From contig JACGZH010000004.1 of the NCBI GenBank assembly GCA_014706385.1, positions 2,221,806 to 2,285,805 of the forward strand: a stretch of DNA of 64,000 nucleotides. The letters run 5' to 3'. This DNA comes from Phaffia rhodozyma (Eukaryota > Basidiomycota > Tremellomycetes > Cystofilobasidiales > Mrakiaceae). Made by a program: the position numbers and the translations under genes. The notes under the pieces were generated by a model. The model searched no databases. It was not told the origin of the DNA and was given only the letters and a program-made list of their open reading frames with translations. Position 1 is the stretch's first letter, and each line of letters opens with the position of its first letter. Positions 12,509 to 24,856 of this stretch are shown piece after piece.

Positions 12509-12930
12509 ACACTTTATCGGGAAGTCTGTATTTTGTTTCATCCATATATCTTGCCTCTGTGCTTCTTTGTACCATGTATACCTATCAACCCCCTCGACGA
12601 GACTTGACCGTTTTGTCCACGAGTCACCATAAATTCAGTATTTCAACGGATGCGAATCTGATTGGCCACATAGAGTGGACGAACATATGAATGACATGAG
12701 TATATGAAGATATATTGCGAATGTATAGTGGGTTTGAATGGATGCATGCATGCGACTGTTGCTACAGAAGAATATGATAAAGCCGATGTGTAGAAACAAA
12801 TGAAACCCCAAATTTACTGGAGGGGAGATACAAGTGGGAAGCGACGATTGATATTCAATTCGCTATAACCAAAGTGGATTTTTCTACAAAAGAGAGATGG
12901 TTTTAAGAAGCAATGCCGAGATGCGCTGAA
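12509..12930. other. Convergent intergenic region IES6/MMS22
   Basis: About 420 bp of AT-rich sequence between two stop codons; presumed 3'UTRs, nothing else seen. Confidence 0.6.
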
Positions 12931-15900
12931 CTACGAAACAACGCTCAATGTGTTGAAGAACGTCAACTCTCGCATCGTCCGTTCGTTGATGACCAACTCA
13001 GCCCTGTTCTTTAGTCGAGCGATTACATCCCAACAGAATATTGTATAATTGTTTCCAGCCGCTGTGCCTTGCATTTTCTGAACGAAGGAATGGCACAAGA
13101 TATATATAATACGGTAGCATGAGCGATACATTTTCATTATTGCCACAGGTTGAAATGCTGAATAAAGACGTACGGTAACATGATCGGCCATCGAGAGAAG
13201 CATGTCTCTGACACAAGACATCAAATAAGATTTTCTTTGAAGGAGAGAGGTATTTCCAAACGCGTTCCGGGACAGTTCGATATGTAAATTCCTGAAGATC
13301 TCTATTGCATCGAAAGAAGCGGAGAATGAGTTAGTTAAAGACTTTCAGGCAGAGAGATTCGAAAGATTTAATGTGAATGTACCATTCAATATGTCGAGCC
13401 GCTGTGCTTGGAGTTTTTCGGAATCAAATTCGAAAATCCCATGTTCGTTTCGCTCAATTGGGAGCTGAAAGAAGATTATATCATCCAGTTTATCCATCTG
13501 GAATAGAAGAGATGTATAATGAGGTTCGACTGTGAATGTTGAAGCGGGCGCTACGATAGACTGGAACCAAACCGAGAGGAAGTGTTCTTTGAGGTGCTGG
13601 AAAGTAGGAAAAGTATGCATATCAGATAGCTTTCTACAGGATGCATCCCTATTGATATACTTACTTCATAAGAAGAAGGATTCAACTGTGCAAGGTTCCA
13701 CATAAACCGAAGACCGATTTGCCGCTTGGTGGCCGATTCGCTAAATCGTTTCCAAGACTCTGTCCCCAATTCCACATAACTAGACCAATCCTATATGACA
13801 CAAGGAGAAATAGAAAATATGAGTACTTTTGGTCTGATAAGACGAAACAGATCAATGACAGACCTTCAACCCATGCTGAACAAGTACGCTAGCACAACCA
13901 GACCAACAATCTACCAACTGAGCCACATAGCTATCTCTCGCTCTCGAATCTTCCTCTCTCGAAACTTCGGATCCTCTTTCGCCAACGAGTTGGACCCAAG
14001 CCTGATCATCAACGACCATATTGGAGAGAAGCTTATAGATAGCAGGAGAGACGATTTGGTTCACAGTTGATGCAAATTTTTCGTCCATAGTTTCCTCACT
14101 ACGCGCAACAGTAGCCTCTGAGGATTCGCCAAACTTTTTTGCAGAAGGTCCATCGAGCAGAAGAAGTAGGGTTGGATCGTTCATGTCGATGTCTGCAAAC
14201 TCAGCCCCGAACTCATCCTGAGAGTCTCCCGCTGGATTCGGTGGAGGTGTATGAAGATATGAGAGCGCAGATCGACGGGCGTCGAGGAATGCCTGAACAC
14301 AACGAAGGACTTCCAGGCCTGTCAGAGGTTCCAATGCTAGAGGAGAGGCCAAAATACCCTCTGTCCAAGCTGATAAAGACAAGTTATATAAAATATCAGT
14401 CTGATGAAATATAAAGAAAGGGCAAGTCGACAATGAAGTTATAACACTCACATTTGTGAAGCAACACGGGATCAGGATATGGTGTTTTGGAATGACCTGT
14501 TCTATTTTGAATACTGATTATCGGTGAAGATATGATGTGTCGGACAGATCCCAAAATCAACGAAAGACAAAAAATAAGCTCGTGTTTCGGAGCTGTGGGA
14601 CTGCCTAGCCGTACAACTCCTGGCGGTCGATCTATGATTGACAGCTCTTGAAGAAGAACATCGGCCAAATCACCTAGCCAATGTGCGACGCTTTGCAATG
14701 AGAGATTGAGATGACGGTGAAGCACTGCCATGTACATCATAGCCCTGATGCAGATCTTACGAGACTTAAAGTCCGCTACCTCGAAAGCAAGATAATTGCG
14801 CATCTGTCGCAAAGAATGAACAGCAGTAGCTTCAGCAGGATCGAGAAGGACGGAGACAATCGAGAAACTGTAGCGATTGATCAGCGTTGACAGCTCACGC
14901 ATGCTTGGAGGACATGACCGAGTGAATGAAACTTTGCCCATGGGCGCAGAAATCGCAAGAAGTCTAGAGATTTCTCTCTCGGCCTGTTTTGTGGTGAGCT
15001 CGCCCTGTGAACTAGATTTTTGAGTGTCACGGACCGCCAACGCAATGATTTTGATGAAAACATGAAAGGCGGAGTCAACACTTGGATCCACTTCGGAAAT
15101 GAGCGAACGATTGGATTCCCGGATGAAAAGTGGGAAATCCGAAACAATGGGGTCCGAAAATAGGTTGAGAAACTTTCGTGTTTTGAAAACTTTCTGACCA
15201 AGTTGGCCAAGAATCGGATCCTTTGCGTTCAATGGCCATCCCCATCGAACGCCGAGAAGGTAACAACGACTTAGAACAGTCCACACATATTTGTCGCGCT
15301 TTTTTAAATTAGAAGAGGAAGCCTCGGCATCATATGTGGAGTCAGCCTCCAACTTGACCGATAGAACGGCCTCGGACACGAGTGGCCAGTACGCAAGAAT
15401 GAAAGGGGTATCCTCGGTGATCCCTCGCCGGTTGAACTGTGAGATACAACAGACCCCTTGAATGACATACCAAATCTTCTCAGCGGCTAGCAAGCCAGAA
15501 GATATTATTCCAGTAGCTTGTAAGCCAGCCTTTACAGCGATCCAGAAGGAAGGACCTTGGGGAAAATCGAGATCCATATACGGACAGAGGTGAATAAGAG
15601 AAGCCCATAGCTCGATAGTTAAGTCCTGAACATCAGGACGATATTCGTTCGCGCCTGTCAACGAAGAGGATGCAGTCTTGACCGATCTAATGGTTCGACT
15701 GAAGTCATATTCCAATAAGCGACGGACGAGGATTGAACACAGACTTTGCTGAGAATCTCGAATTTGCTCTATCAATATAGGAGAAGAAAGCGCAAATCGG
15801 GTGGCCAGCTCCAGAAGAAACCAGTGCAGTCGGAAGAAGAGTCCGCTTCGGATATGTTTCAGGGAGGTGGGAGTCGTCATCGTTTCCAATCGTTCAAGAA

Positions 15901-18900
15901 GAGACTCTATTCCATCCATAATAGCGGGGAAGAAAATGTCCACATATTCATCATCCGATCGGCGATGCATCACGAATAAACAGGTGAAGCGCATAGCTCG
16001 TTCGCATGTTAACTGTACCTTCGTTTGGGCGTCAATATCATCGTGGTTGGCCAATTGAGAGTCCGGATCGACCGCGTCATACAAGCGGTTAACAATGAGT
16101 CCAAATGCCTCCGAGAACAGAGAGAGGGGCATATCAGCCGTAAGCTCTAGATCGAACGCGGAGCATGGAGGAGGAGCAAGTATAGATTTTGAGGATTGAC
16201 CCTCTTGATGGAGATAGAAAATTTGACAGAGGTCAAGAAGTTCAGACAGATAGCCCTGACGAGAATAAGAAAGTGAAGGAAAAGCCAGTCCAGCCGGAAG
16301 TGGTGTGATGCCGAAGTCCGTCGAGAATCCAGCGTAAGTATCCCACAAGACTCGGGGACCTGGCGAGGCGGCTTTTGGCGAAGACTGCCCATCACCGCGA
16401 TCTACTGTCGGAAACTCAAATGGCACCGAACTTGCAGATGAATGGCGAGCAAAGACTCGATGAGAAGTAGGTGTATGAACGGGAGAATCATTTCCTTGTC
16501 CCACTAGTCCTGGCGATAGGGGCCGTACTACTATAGGCGGATTTGGTCTGTGAGGTTGGGGAGAACCACGAGCATGCACGGCAGGGACAACCCGAATACC
16601 CGCTCGACGAGTCTTTCTACGCAAGAGAGACTCTCCGGTAGGCCCAGCTGGTCTAGGAGGGGGCTGGAAGTCGCCGAAAATACTATCATCGTCCAGAAAG
16701 ACTTGCGTGGGCCGAATCTTTCGACGAGCTGCCGGTCGGGATGCTTTCTTCCTTGACTTAGTCTTGTTGAGTGCGGCTCGAGGCGGATCCGTCCGTTTGA
16801 TATTAGAATGGTTTAATCTTGAAAGATGGGGTTGAGCGCTTAGACGTTGTGCTCGTTCTGCGCTATTTCTTGAGCGTACGGCCGTTCGACTCAGCTGTCG
16901 ATCCACCACACTCTCCGCTTGTTTGCTCGGCATGCCGATCCATCGCCTGATATCGTTTGAGGCAAATTCGACCGCTTCGTCTGAAAAATACCCTGCCCTA
17001 TCCTCATCTTCATCAAGGTTTGATTCTTCGTCATCCGTCTCCGGAAGCAGCTCACCACTTGTCCCATATATGGCATTGACCAAGGCTGGATCTACAACAT
17101 CTCGATTAAGTATCACATCTAGTTGTCGATGTCGAACTTGTTCAACAACCATCGGAGCTTGTTCCTCTTCTGCCGATGATTCAGAATCCCCCTCAATCAC
17201 AAACGGTCGTTTGGTCGCTCCGACAGTTCGACGAACGACAGATTGTCCAGCTCGAAGAGGGCCCTCTGGTATTTTTGCTACATGTCGGGCCGCTCTTTTG
17301 AGCGCCTTTCGATCAGCCTTATCCTTTGCCAAATATTGAAGATGCTTCTTGGCGAGCACAGCAGGCATCATCCGGTTTAGGATCTTTTGTTTCTTGCGTT
17401 CGAGGATCATTGTGGTAGCCTCCTGAGACGATGAAGAGGATGATGAGGAAGACAAGGTTTTGCTCTCATCGTCATCCAAGTGCGAATCGGAATGAGACTC
17501 AGAATCAGAAGTCAGGTTCGAGTCTGCATCAGATGCTTCCAAGACTCGTCGATTCCGTCTACTTGTAAATCGTATGGATCTACGTGGTGCCGTCAGAGAA
17601 GGGGAAGCAGTCCTATCTTCTTGCGCGTGCGAAGCATCGATCCCAAAGGCTGTAAAATCAAAATTCTGGCTTTCTTCAGGGTTCAATATCGTGTTCGAAG
17701 CGTGCATTGCACGGAGATTGGGATTTCCACCTGGAGTAATTTGACCTGTAAGGTGGGATCGATGCATGGGGGTCCTCTCCCTTACTTTCCGACGAGCATA
17801 AGTCCGTTTCGATTTGCTCGTTCCGCCGAACTAGAGAAGATTATACATATATTTAGAACCCCTTCCACCTCTCTTTCATTTGATTAGATCGACAAGCAGC
17901 AAGAGAAACTCACGAGAGCGGTTTTTTCTTTCCTTTTGACAACTCTGTTATCATCGGCATCTTCATCCTCTGTATCGCCTTGTTTGCGCTCTCCATCTTC
18001 AGTTTCAGCCGTCTGCTCTTCCCTTCTATCTACTTCTCCAACACCGGGCGTCCATGTTTCTTCTCCCACTTCCAACATATCTAACAGGTCATCTCCTTCT
18101 TCCTCAAGCCATCCTCCTAAAGAATCCTTTCCGTTCATGTCCTTATCTTTGTTTTTCCTCGAGATTTTGTCCTTCCGGAGCTGATCGGCCTCATCCTCTT
18201 TTCCAAGTAACGCATCCTTGAAACCACGCATTGCCAAGCGCTGCTTGTATGCCAACCTCTCCCGAGTGTACGGCTGAAGCTGAAGACTGGTTCTCTGACG
18301 AAGGTTGCGCTTCCCTGGTGGTTCATCGGTGGTGTTTGCGAGGAAAGCGGCCACTTCTGCATCGGTCATCGCTGGAGCCAGAAGTTTGTTAGATGAACCA
18401 ACAGGAGAAGATGGGCCAGCAGAAGTGGATTCGATGATGGGAGGAGATTGAGATGGAAGCAAGATTGAACCTGAATCTGGAGCCGATGGATCAAGATCGG
18501 CTGTATGAATTGCGCTGAGAGTTGAGAGTGGCTCGATTGAGGTTGGTTGATCCGTCACATCCGATTTAGATATATTTATACTAGATTGAGAGAGGATCGA
18601 GCTCCCATCCGATTCTTCATTAAGGATTGATAATGAGGGCGTTAAGCTGGGTATGTGAAAGGATTTTTGGGTATGTGCTAGCTCGGTGGGTATTGATGGA
18701 CAACGTTGTATATGTGGGTCCTCTGTTGTAGAAGATACCGTGAGTTTAGATACAATCGGGGTCGGACTTGATGGGTTGATCGATGCAAATTTGGAGGGTG
18801 ATGATTCAGGACCTGCTTGAAGATTTGTCTGAATTCCATTCACGACAAGAGGGATAGTCTTGCGGCAGCAAAACAATATGGCGAGAGATTAGGTCAGAAT

Positions 18901-20060
18901 AAATCCTTATATACAGCTTGACAACGCTTAAAAGCTTACACCTGTCTTGTCTTTGACTGGTCCATCAGGCTTCAATGGCACTGACAAAGAGTCAATAGCT
19001 ACTGACGGCGAAGGCATTGATGATGATGGCTTCTTTGCCGCCACAAGATTCTTATGATCGACCAGAAGGGATTCGTCTATCGTGACCTTGGTTAAGTCTG
19101 GGATAAATAGATTGGAGGTAGAAGGCAATCCTGATGGGAAAATTATCGAAGCGCTCGGAGGAGTAGGTCTAGGTGCGGTGATAGGAGATAAGGACAAAAC
19201 GTCGGAGAACATTGGTCCAACTACCTCATTCTCAAACCATTCCAGGTCATGTGCCGGTGGCAGAGAATGAGTGGGAGAGAACATAAATGATTGAAGCAGG
19301 TCATGACGGGAAATCCCACCAGGCTGTTGATTTGAAACGAGAGCTCGATTCTTAGGTGAGGGTGGAAGAGGCTATATTTTATTCAACCATTCCCAGACAT
19401 CAGCGCCACCAGAGGTTTTCAATCAGATCTATCTAGTTCAAGCACAAGAAACGAGAAGAGTCCACTGACCTCGAGTTCTATCATCACAGATTGTTCGTAA
19501 TCTCCCATTAGAGATTTTGTGTCTTGTTCAACATCCTCCCTTCGATAGAGAGCGTTTTTCCAATATGTGCTGTTCCATGTAGACTTCGTCAAAATACCCT
19601 CTTGTTCTTCCTCGTGGTCCGATGTAGGAACTGGGGATAAATCCAGATCACAAAGGGCAAGTTCTGGCGATTCATTGCCTTTTTTCTTTTGGAATAAGGA
19701 TGGACTGCTGATTGAGATACCATCTGGTACAGGATTTGGAAGAGAGGAAGGTGAAGCGAAAGGAGACAAAGATGACGAAAGCGAGATATCAGGTTCGTCA
19801 TTGTCCTGGTTTGGGCGCGTAACGGAAGAAGAAAGACCTGATGTTAGTTCCGAAAGAGAAGGGGCAATTCTCCTTCGTTTTAGTGGTGATTCTCCTTTGA
19901 TAGTTGAGCGAAAATATGCTCCGCTATGGCCAATGATCTGCTGATTTGTTGTAATGAGTGGTCTGGCAGATGAGAGGGAATCAAGAGGGACCTCTTCGTT
20001 CAAGGACAGTGTGTCCAGTGCAAGCTCATTGCTTGCCTCACCAGACGATTGAGAGACCAT
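12931..20060 (-). CDS. MMS22: Mms22/Mus7 family replication-repair protein
   Basis: Mms22/Mus7 proteins act with Rtt101/Cul4-type ubiquitin ligases at damaged or stalled replication forks in the nucleus. Nine exons join in frame with GT-AG introns: 20060-19470, 19371-18940, 18858-17914, 17830-14452, 14369-13864, 13790-13665, 13596-13383, 13301-13174, 13077-12931; total 2155 residues, a usual size for the family. The N-terminal half is disordered and Ser/acidic-rich, with a basic KSKRTYARRKVRERTPMHRS across exon 4. The conserved C-terminal region includes DTYAGFSTDFGITPLPAG, LVDCWSGCASVLVQHGLK joining DWSSYVELGTESWKRF, and RQIGLRFMWNL. The long 17767-14396 frame and the 18876, 19284 and 20060 frames look separate but are parts of this gene. 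Family assignment rests on the C-terminal motifs; individual splice sites are my reading. Confidence 0.85.
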
Positions 20061-20205
20061 GTTTGAACCAAATTCTTCCCGAACCTGGAGATGATCTCTC
20101 GGTGAACGTATGTATGTGTGCGGGTGCGTGTGGAGTTGTACGAATGGGTGTATGTATGTTGCTAAGACGAGGTGCTCATCCTAAATGAGAGGCCCGTTGA
20201 TCGAG

Positions 20206-20236
20206 ACGCGTTGGGAAACGCGTCATCCAGACGCGT
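20206..20236. promoter_or_regulatory. Cluster of three ACGCGT (MCB) boxes
   Basis: ACGCGT occurs at 20206-20211, 20218-20223 and 20231-20236, between the divergent MMS22 and FRA2 starts. ACGCGT is the MluI cell-cycle box bound by the MBF factor at G1/S genes. Two CACGTG E-boxes follow at 20242-20247 and 20257-20262. A link to S-phase expression of MMS22 is inference from the motif. Confidence 0.6.
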
Positions 20237-20364
20237 TGGGTCACGTGCTTTATAATCACGTGCCTATCTTCTTTTCGCACTCTTGACGCAATCGTTCCCA
20301 ACTCCCAACATTTTCTTCGCAACTCCAACAATCCTACACGAGTTATACCAACACCACCATCATC

Positions 20365-20974
20365 ATGTCTGCCGTTCCACCAGAGGCGCTTCGTTCGAAG
20401 CTTGAGTCTGGACTCGTCTCTTTCAAGCATGCTGTGAATCGTTTTACTCAAAACTCGTCTTCAAGCTTCGTGGCCATTACTGACTGACGTGCTCTGCTTC
20501 TCTCCTTCTCTGCCTCGTTTCACGTTACGGACACCTTTCTGATCGACAGGACATTATTGATTCTTCGTCCGGATGTGGAATGAGCTACTCTATCGTCGTT
20601 GTCGCTGATGACTTTGAAGGACTCAACACGCTCAAACGAAACCGACTTGGTTGGTAGATCTCTTTCCTCTTCCTTTCCTCTCATGTCTATTTCGTTCGGA
20701 TGAGTCCTTGATGATCAGCTTAATGGAACGCATCGGCTGACGTGAGGTATGTCTATCGGTTATGTTCTCTGGCTGGTTCAGTGAACTCAATATTAGCAGA
20801 AGAAATTGCTCAGCTTCATGCTTTCTCCCAAGTAAATATCCTCTTTTTTTGCCTCATTGTCTGAATCGTTTGCCTGACAAAGAACCTTCTCGCCATGAAC
20901 GGTTGGAACGACAGAAAACGTTGACGTCCGCTCAATATCTTGCTCAAGGGGGAAAGATCGCCGCAAATCCTTGA
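20365..20974 (+). CDS. FRA2: BolA-like protein Fra2/Bol2
   Basis: Fra2 is the cytosolic BolA protein that pairs with monothiol glutaredoxins to bind a [2Fe-2S] cluster and relay iron status. Four exons: 20365-20433, 20550-20649, 20782-20831, 20915-20974, 92 residues. The spliced product reads MSAVPPEALRSKLESGL, SSGCGMSYSIVVVADDFEG, LKRNRLVNSILAEEIAQLHAFSQ and KTLTSAQY, matching BolA in order and spacing, including the conserved RxRxVN and H-A-F/L-S-Q segments. First donor (GTGAAT) is weak; the others are typical. Divergent from MMS22. Confidence 0.92.
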
Positions 20975-21776
20975 AGAAGTCCTCGAACTTTCAACATATC
21001 GTTCTTTCCATACTCTGCATCGTTCAGCTTAAATCCATATCCAAGCCTTACTTATAGTCCCTCAGGGCTATATATCTTCTTCTCTTTTTCTTCTGATTTC
21101 TCCTAGTTCTGCATCGAGCGTTGACTTCGTACGTCGTCCTTACGCACATATTTCGCAAATGTTTCTTTCTATTCTTCCTTGCGCTGAGATGATTAGATAC
21201 GCAATCGGCATCTCTTTTGTTTTCTATGGCTGCCGCTTATCAGATTACAACATATCGGCTTAAACCCTCTTTATGAATACTCGTACAGTTACCCAAAGAT
21301 GATAAGGACACCCGTCATATAATTGAGACCTAACGAAGTCAATGAGAAACAGGAGTGCGAGCGTCAGAGAGCAGACGAAGAAATACTCGACCACCAAGCG
21401 TTATAGTTGGGAGATTTGTCGATAAACCAAAAGATATTGAAACATGATGAAAGAACTATAGAGGATAGGGAGGAACGGGAACACATGAGGTAAACTACCG
21501 ACCCGAATAATTTCTACAACAATAAGACATATTTAAAAGAAAAAAAAAACAGAAGAATAACTTTCAATCCAGGAAAGCTCTCTATGCATTATGTTGTATA
21601 TTCACCAAGCAACCAAACACACAACAACGGAGAAGGGCAGATCGATCTATATACATCAAGGAAACAAAGATGGGATTCAGAGCACGCAGCGCTCCTCCCT
21701 CAATTTATATCAGTTTCCTCAGAGGCTTCTCACCAAGGAAAAACGAGCTCTTCTTTGCTCCAGCAGTTTTCATTAT
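20975..21776. other. Convergent intergenic region
   Basis: About 800 bp between FRA2 and the next minus-strand gene: pyrimidine-rich then A-rich, with an A-run near 21540. No gene or RNA structure recognised. Confidence 0.55.
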
Positions 21777-24001
21777 TCACCAGCCTGAGGCCTGTTTGTG
21801 AGCGGAGATATGTGATAGAGACGTTGGCGGCATCACCGTACGTTCTTGAACGTATTGGTCAGGCGCTGGTCGAGGAAGCGCGGTTTGAACGGCTGTAAGA
21901 AACTCAACCACATTTGGCTGATTGATGCCGTTCTTTGGGTAGGGAGGAAGAGGTAATGGATACTGCTGTGCCAAGAATAGATCTCGTTGGACGGCCTGAA
22001 CAGAGTGAAAGTCGAAATTCTTCGCGTGGCTCTTGGTCGATACAGGTCGAACAGAGTAGATTGGCAAACCTCTCGGCTGTACAGAATCAAACTTGCTTTG
22101 AGTGAATCCGTCCAGTTCTCCGTGGTCTGAATCAGTCAAGGAGGAAGCGGTTGATGCAGAGGAGGATAAAGTAGGCGGAGGGAGCTGAGTGTTCGCGTTG
22201 CGATAGACGAAACCGAGACCGAGCTGAAGAGGCGGGCAAGGACGAGGACCGTGGGAGTCGGGGTTGTATCTCAAATTATACTCGAACGAAGAGTTGCTGA
22301 AGATATCCTCGAGTACAGGAAGCTCTGAGGTCAGATCTACGCTTGCAGAGCGGTTTCTCAGCACGACAGGTTTGGTAGGCTCTCGTGAGACCTTGATAAA
22401 TGTTGACAACCGAGTCAATCATTCCGAAAGATATAACAGTGACACGATAAGACAAACTCACAGGTCCTAGCTTAGGACGAGCATCCCCAATAATACCAAC
22501 TGGATCGGAAGAGCGACGCAGGACTATATGCTGATTAGAGTCATCCTGTTTGCCAAGGAATGAGGCTAGGATGCTTCCCAACATGGATTGTGGGGGTCGC
22601 TGTTCGAAAGAAGAAGAGCTGATAGTAGGAACGATAGGCAAGGGTTCGTTCGTCGATTCGCCCTTCATTGTGTATGCCCTCAGACTTTCCCCTTCTTTGG
22701 TGTAGACAAGCACAGCTGAAGGTGTTTTGTCTAGCTCGGCTCGAGAATCGGAGATGCAGTCTTGTGTAGAGAAATCCGATCTAACCCTGGAGTTTGTAGA
22801 GGAAATAGCAGAACTACCGAGATCGAGGATTTCCATAGGTTGTGAATCCTTGACGCGGAGTGCACGGATGACGAGAGCTGTCATGGCGGTTGTGAGCTCG
22901 CGAGTGACGGTTGAATGGATCTTGAGGAGGAAGGGACCCCAGATACAGAGATATTCAGTATTCGGATACGCAACAGAGAACCTAGGTATACTTACCGTCA
23001 TTCGGACGAGGTTTGTCAATCCAGCGGCACTGAAGATGGCAAATGAAGTTTTCAGGATGAGCTAAATCCGGATCAAAGGATAGAGAATGAGAAAGTGATG
23101 AATACTTGCCCTCGGGTAAAATCACCCTCAACCTCGGGCCTATTTGGATCGACAATGTTTGACGATTTTCCCAGCTGAACGTATCGATTCGGTTGCCTGC
23201 GGTCACAATAGAGTTGATTCGATGGTTGAATATGCAGGCGAGCAGAAAGCGATAGATAGTGAGATCGCTTACCGGAGACGGAACTCTTTTCTACACTGGA
23301 GAAGAGAACACAATGGTGGAAGGATGTCAACTACAGTTGTGAACAATAAGGCAAAGAACGGTAGAACCAACTCCTGGAATTATGCCCATCTCAAGGATAA
23401 GACCACCGAGCGAAAGTCTCTTTTCTATCTCGGCGGGTGTTTCTTCTACTGAGGACGCTTCTCGATCCGTTAAAACCTCCGCAGGGCTGAGAAGGCGAAG
23501 AGAGGTCACGCCGTCCAGAGGAATGACCATCTCGTGCCGGGCATCGTCGAGGAGGAGACAGATGGACGGTGGTGAGCGTAGACGAAGCCGAAACTACGAG
23601 AGAAGAGGGGAGAAGGGAGAAAATGGAATGGGTTGTGGAGAGGGCCCTGTCAGGCACCCGGCTGTATGCGACAGATTCCAAAGAGATGAAAGAATCGACG
23701 GACCTTGAGAGAACCTCTGGACTGGCTACCTTGCCAAAGCAAGGGATTTCCAAGTTCTGGAGGGTTCTCGTTCTGTCCTGTTGATGGCAGCTGATAGAGA
23801 GCGGCGTGCTGAAGATGCTATGAGAGGGAAATCGATCAAGAGGAACCATATATATGTGTGTGTGTGTGTGTGAGAGAAATGAAAAGAAAAAAAACCGAAA
23901 CGACGCGCAAGACTGGAACGCACCAGATCAAAGACGACTTTGTGTCTTGGCTGGCTCCTCTTCGGTGGCTGTCTGGGTGGTGTCTGTAGAAATTGAGCCA
24001 T
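21777..24001 (-). CDS. Hypothetical protein, eight exons including a 23-nt micro-exon
   Basis: I do not recognise the family. A consistent GT-AG model is 24001-23924, 23777-23658, 23593-23372, 23295-23273, 23196-23106, 23061-22996, 22920-22462, 22391-21777, giving 557 residues. The central part looks conserved in character: RQPNRYVQLGKSSNIVDPN, RPEVEGDFTRGQ, LILKTSFAIFSAAGLTNLVR, then IHSTVTRELTTAMTALVIRA. The C-terminal 350 residues are low-complexity Ser/Pro-rich. No transmembrane helix or signal peptide. The donor of intron 2 (GTGCCT) is uncertain; an earlier in-frame GTAGCC would shorten exon 2. Intron 1 contains a TA/TG dinucleotide run. Confidence 0.6.
23850..23873. repeat. TA/TG dinucleotide microsatellite
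   Basis: Short alternating TATA then TGTGTG run inside intron 1 of the hypothetical gene. Confidence 0.8.
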
Positions 24002-24856
24002 GTCTATCAGAGAGAAGGGAGAGAAGCGAAAAGGAGAGTGGAGGATGGATCGAATGAAGAGAGAGAGGAAAGAAGAGAAGAGAGAAGGCAAAGAAGAATG
24101 ACAGTCTCCGACTCTTTATGTGGACAGGTGGTACAGAGAGACAAGGATATGTTAAAGGGACAGAAAAAGGACGTCAGGGCCGAGCCAGGGCCATCTTTTC
24201 AGGAACGGTTAGAGAACGACCTGAAATCAGGACAGCATGTCAGTTGAATAGACCAAGTTACGATGATCAAGTTGGTGATTGATCTAAGGCTCAACCATCA
24301 GAAGCAGACAGGTAGGAGAGTGAGAGAATGTGTGTGAGTGTGACTGAGTGATTGAGTGATTGAGTGATTGAGTGATTGAGTGAATGAGTGAATGAGTGAA
24401 TGAATGGTTCGAGATCCTATCTGAACAAAGGTAGTTCAAAGGCAACCCATGCACACCATGAACACCATCAACAACAAACAAAGCGGATGTGCAGTCAAGT
24501 CAGTCTTTTTGATTGCCAGGTCGAAGTGAATGGCTCTTTGATGGACTGAGCAGTGTGATTGAACTCTAACCGTCGGCCCTGTCCGTAAGAAGATCGCCTG
24601 CCGACGGGTAATCATAGCCTGGGATGTTAGGGTTGCGATCAATATCACGTGTGCCAATATAACACAGCCTCCACCCATTATATAATCGCACCTCTCCTTC
24701 GCAATGCTTCGGCTAATCTCACCCGCAACTGGACCAACTCCATCCTATTTTTGACCTCTCGTTCTATCCGTTCTATCTCTCCTACATCCGTCTAGCTTGC
24801 ATTTGTTTTCTTCTTCTTGCCTATCTTCCTCTTCCCGATACCAATCGCTCCACCGC
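24002..24856. other. Divergent intergenic region
   Basis: About 850 bp between two start codons. It holds purine-rich sequence near 24040-24100, the TGAGTGAT tandem repeat, a CACGTG at about 24645 and a pyrimidine-rich leader before 24857. No gene seen. Confidence 0.55.
24343..24404. repeat. TGAGTGAT/TGAGTGAA tandem repeat
   Basis: About eight head-to-tail copies of an 8-bp unit, the later ones changed from TGAT to TGAA. Confidence 0.85.

Noticed and set aside
14396..18876. Separate genes for the long minus-strand frames
   Set aside because: Donor and acceptor sites join them in frame with each other and with 19284 and 20060 frames, giving one Mms22 protein of normal size.
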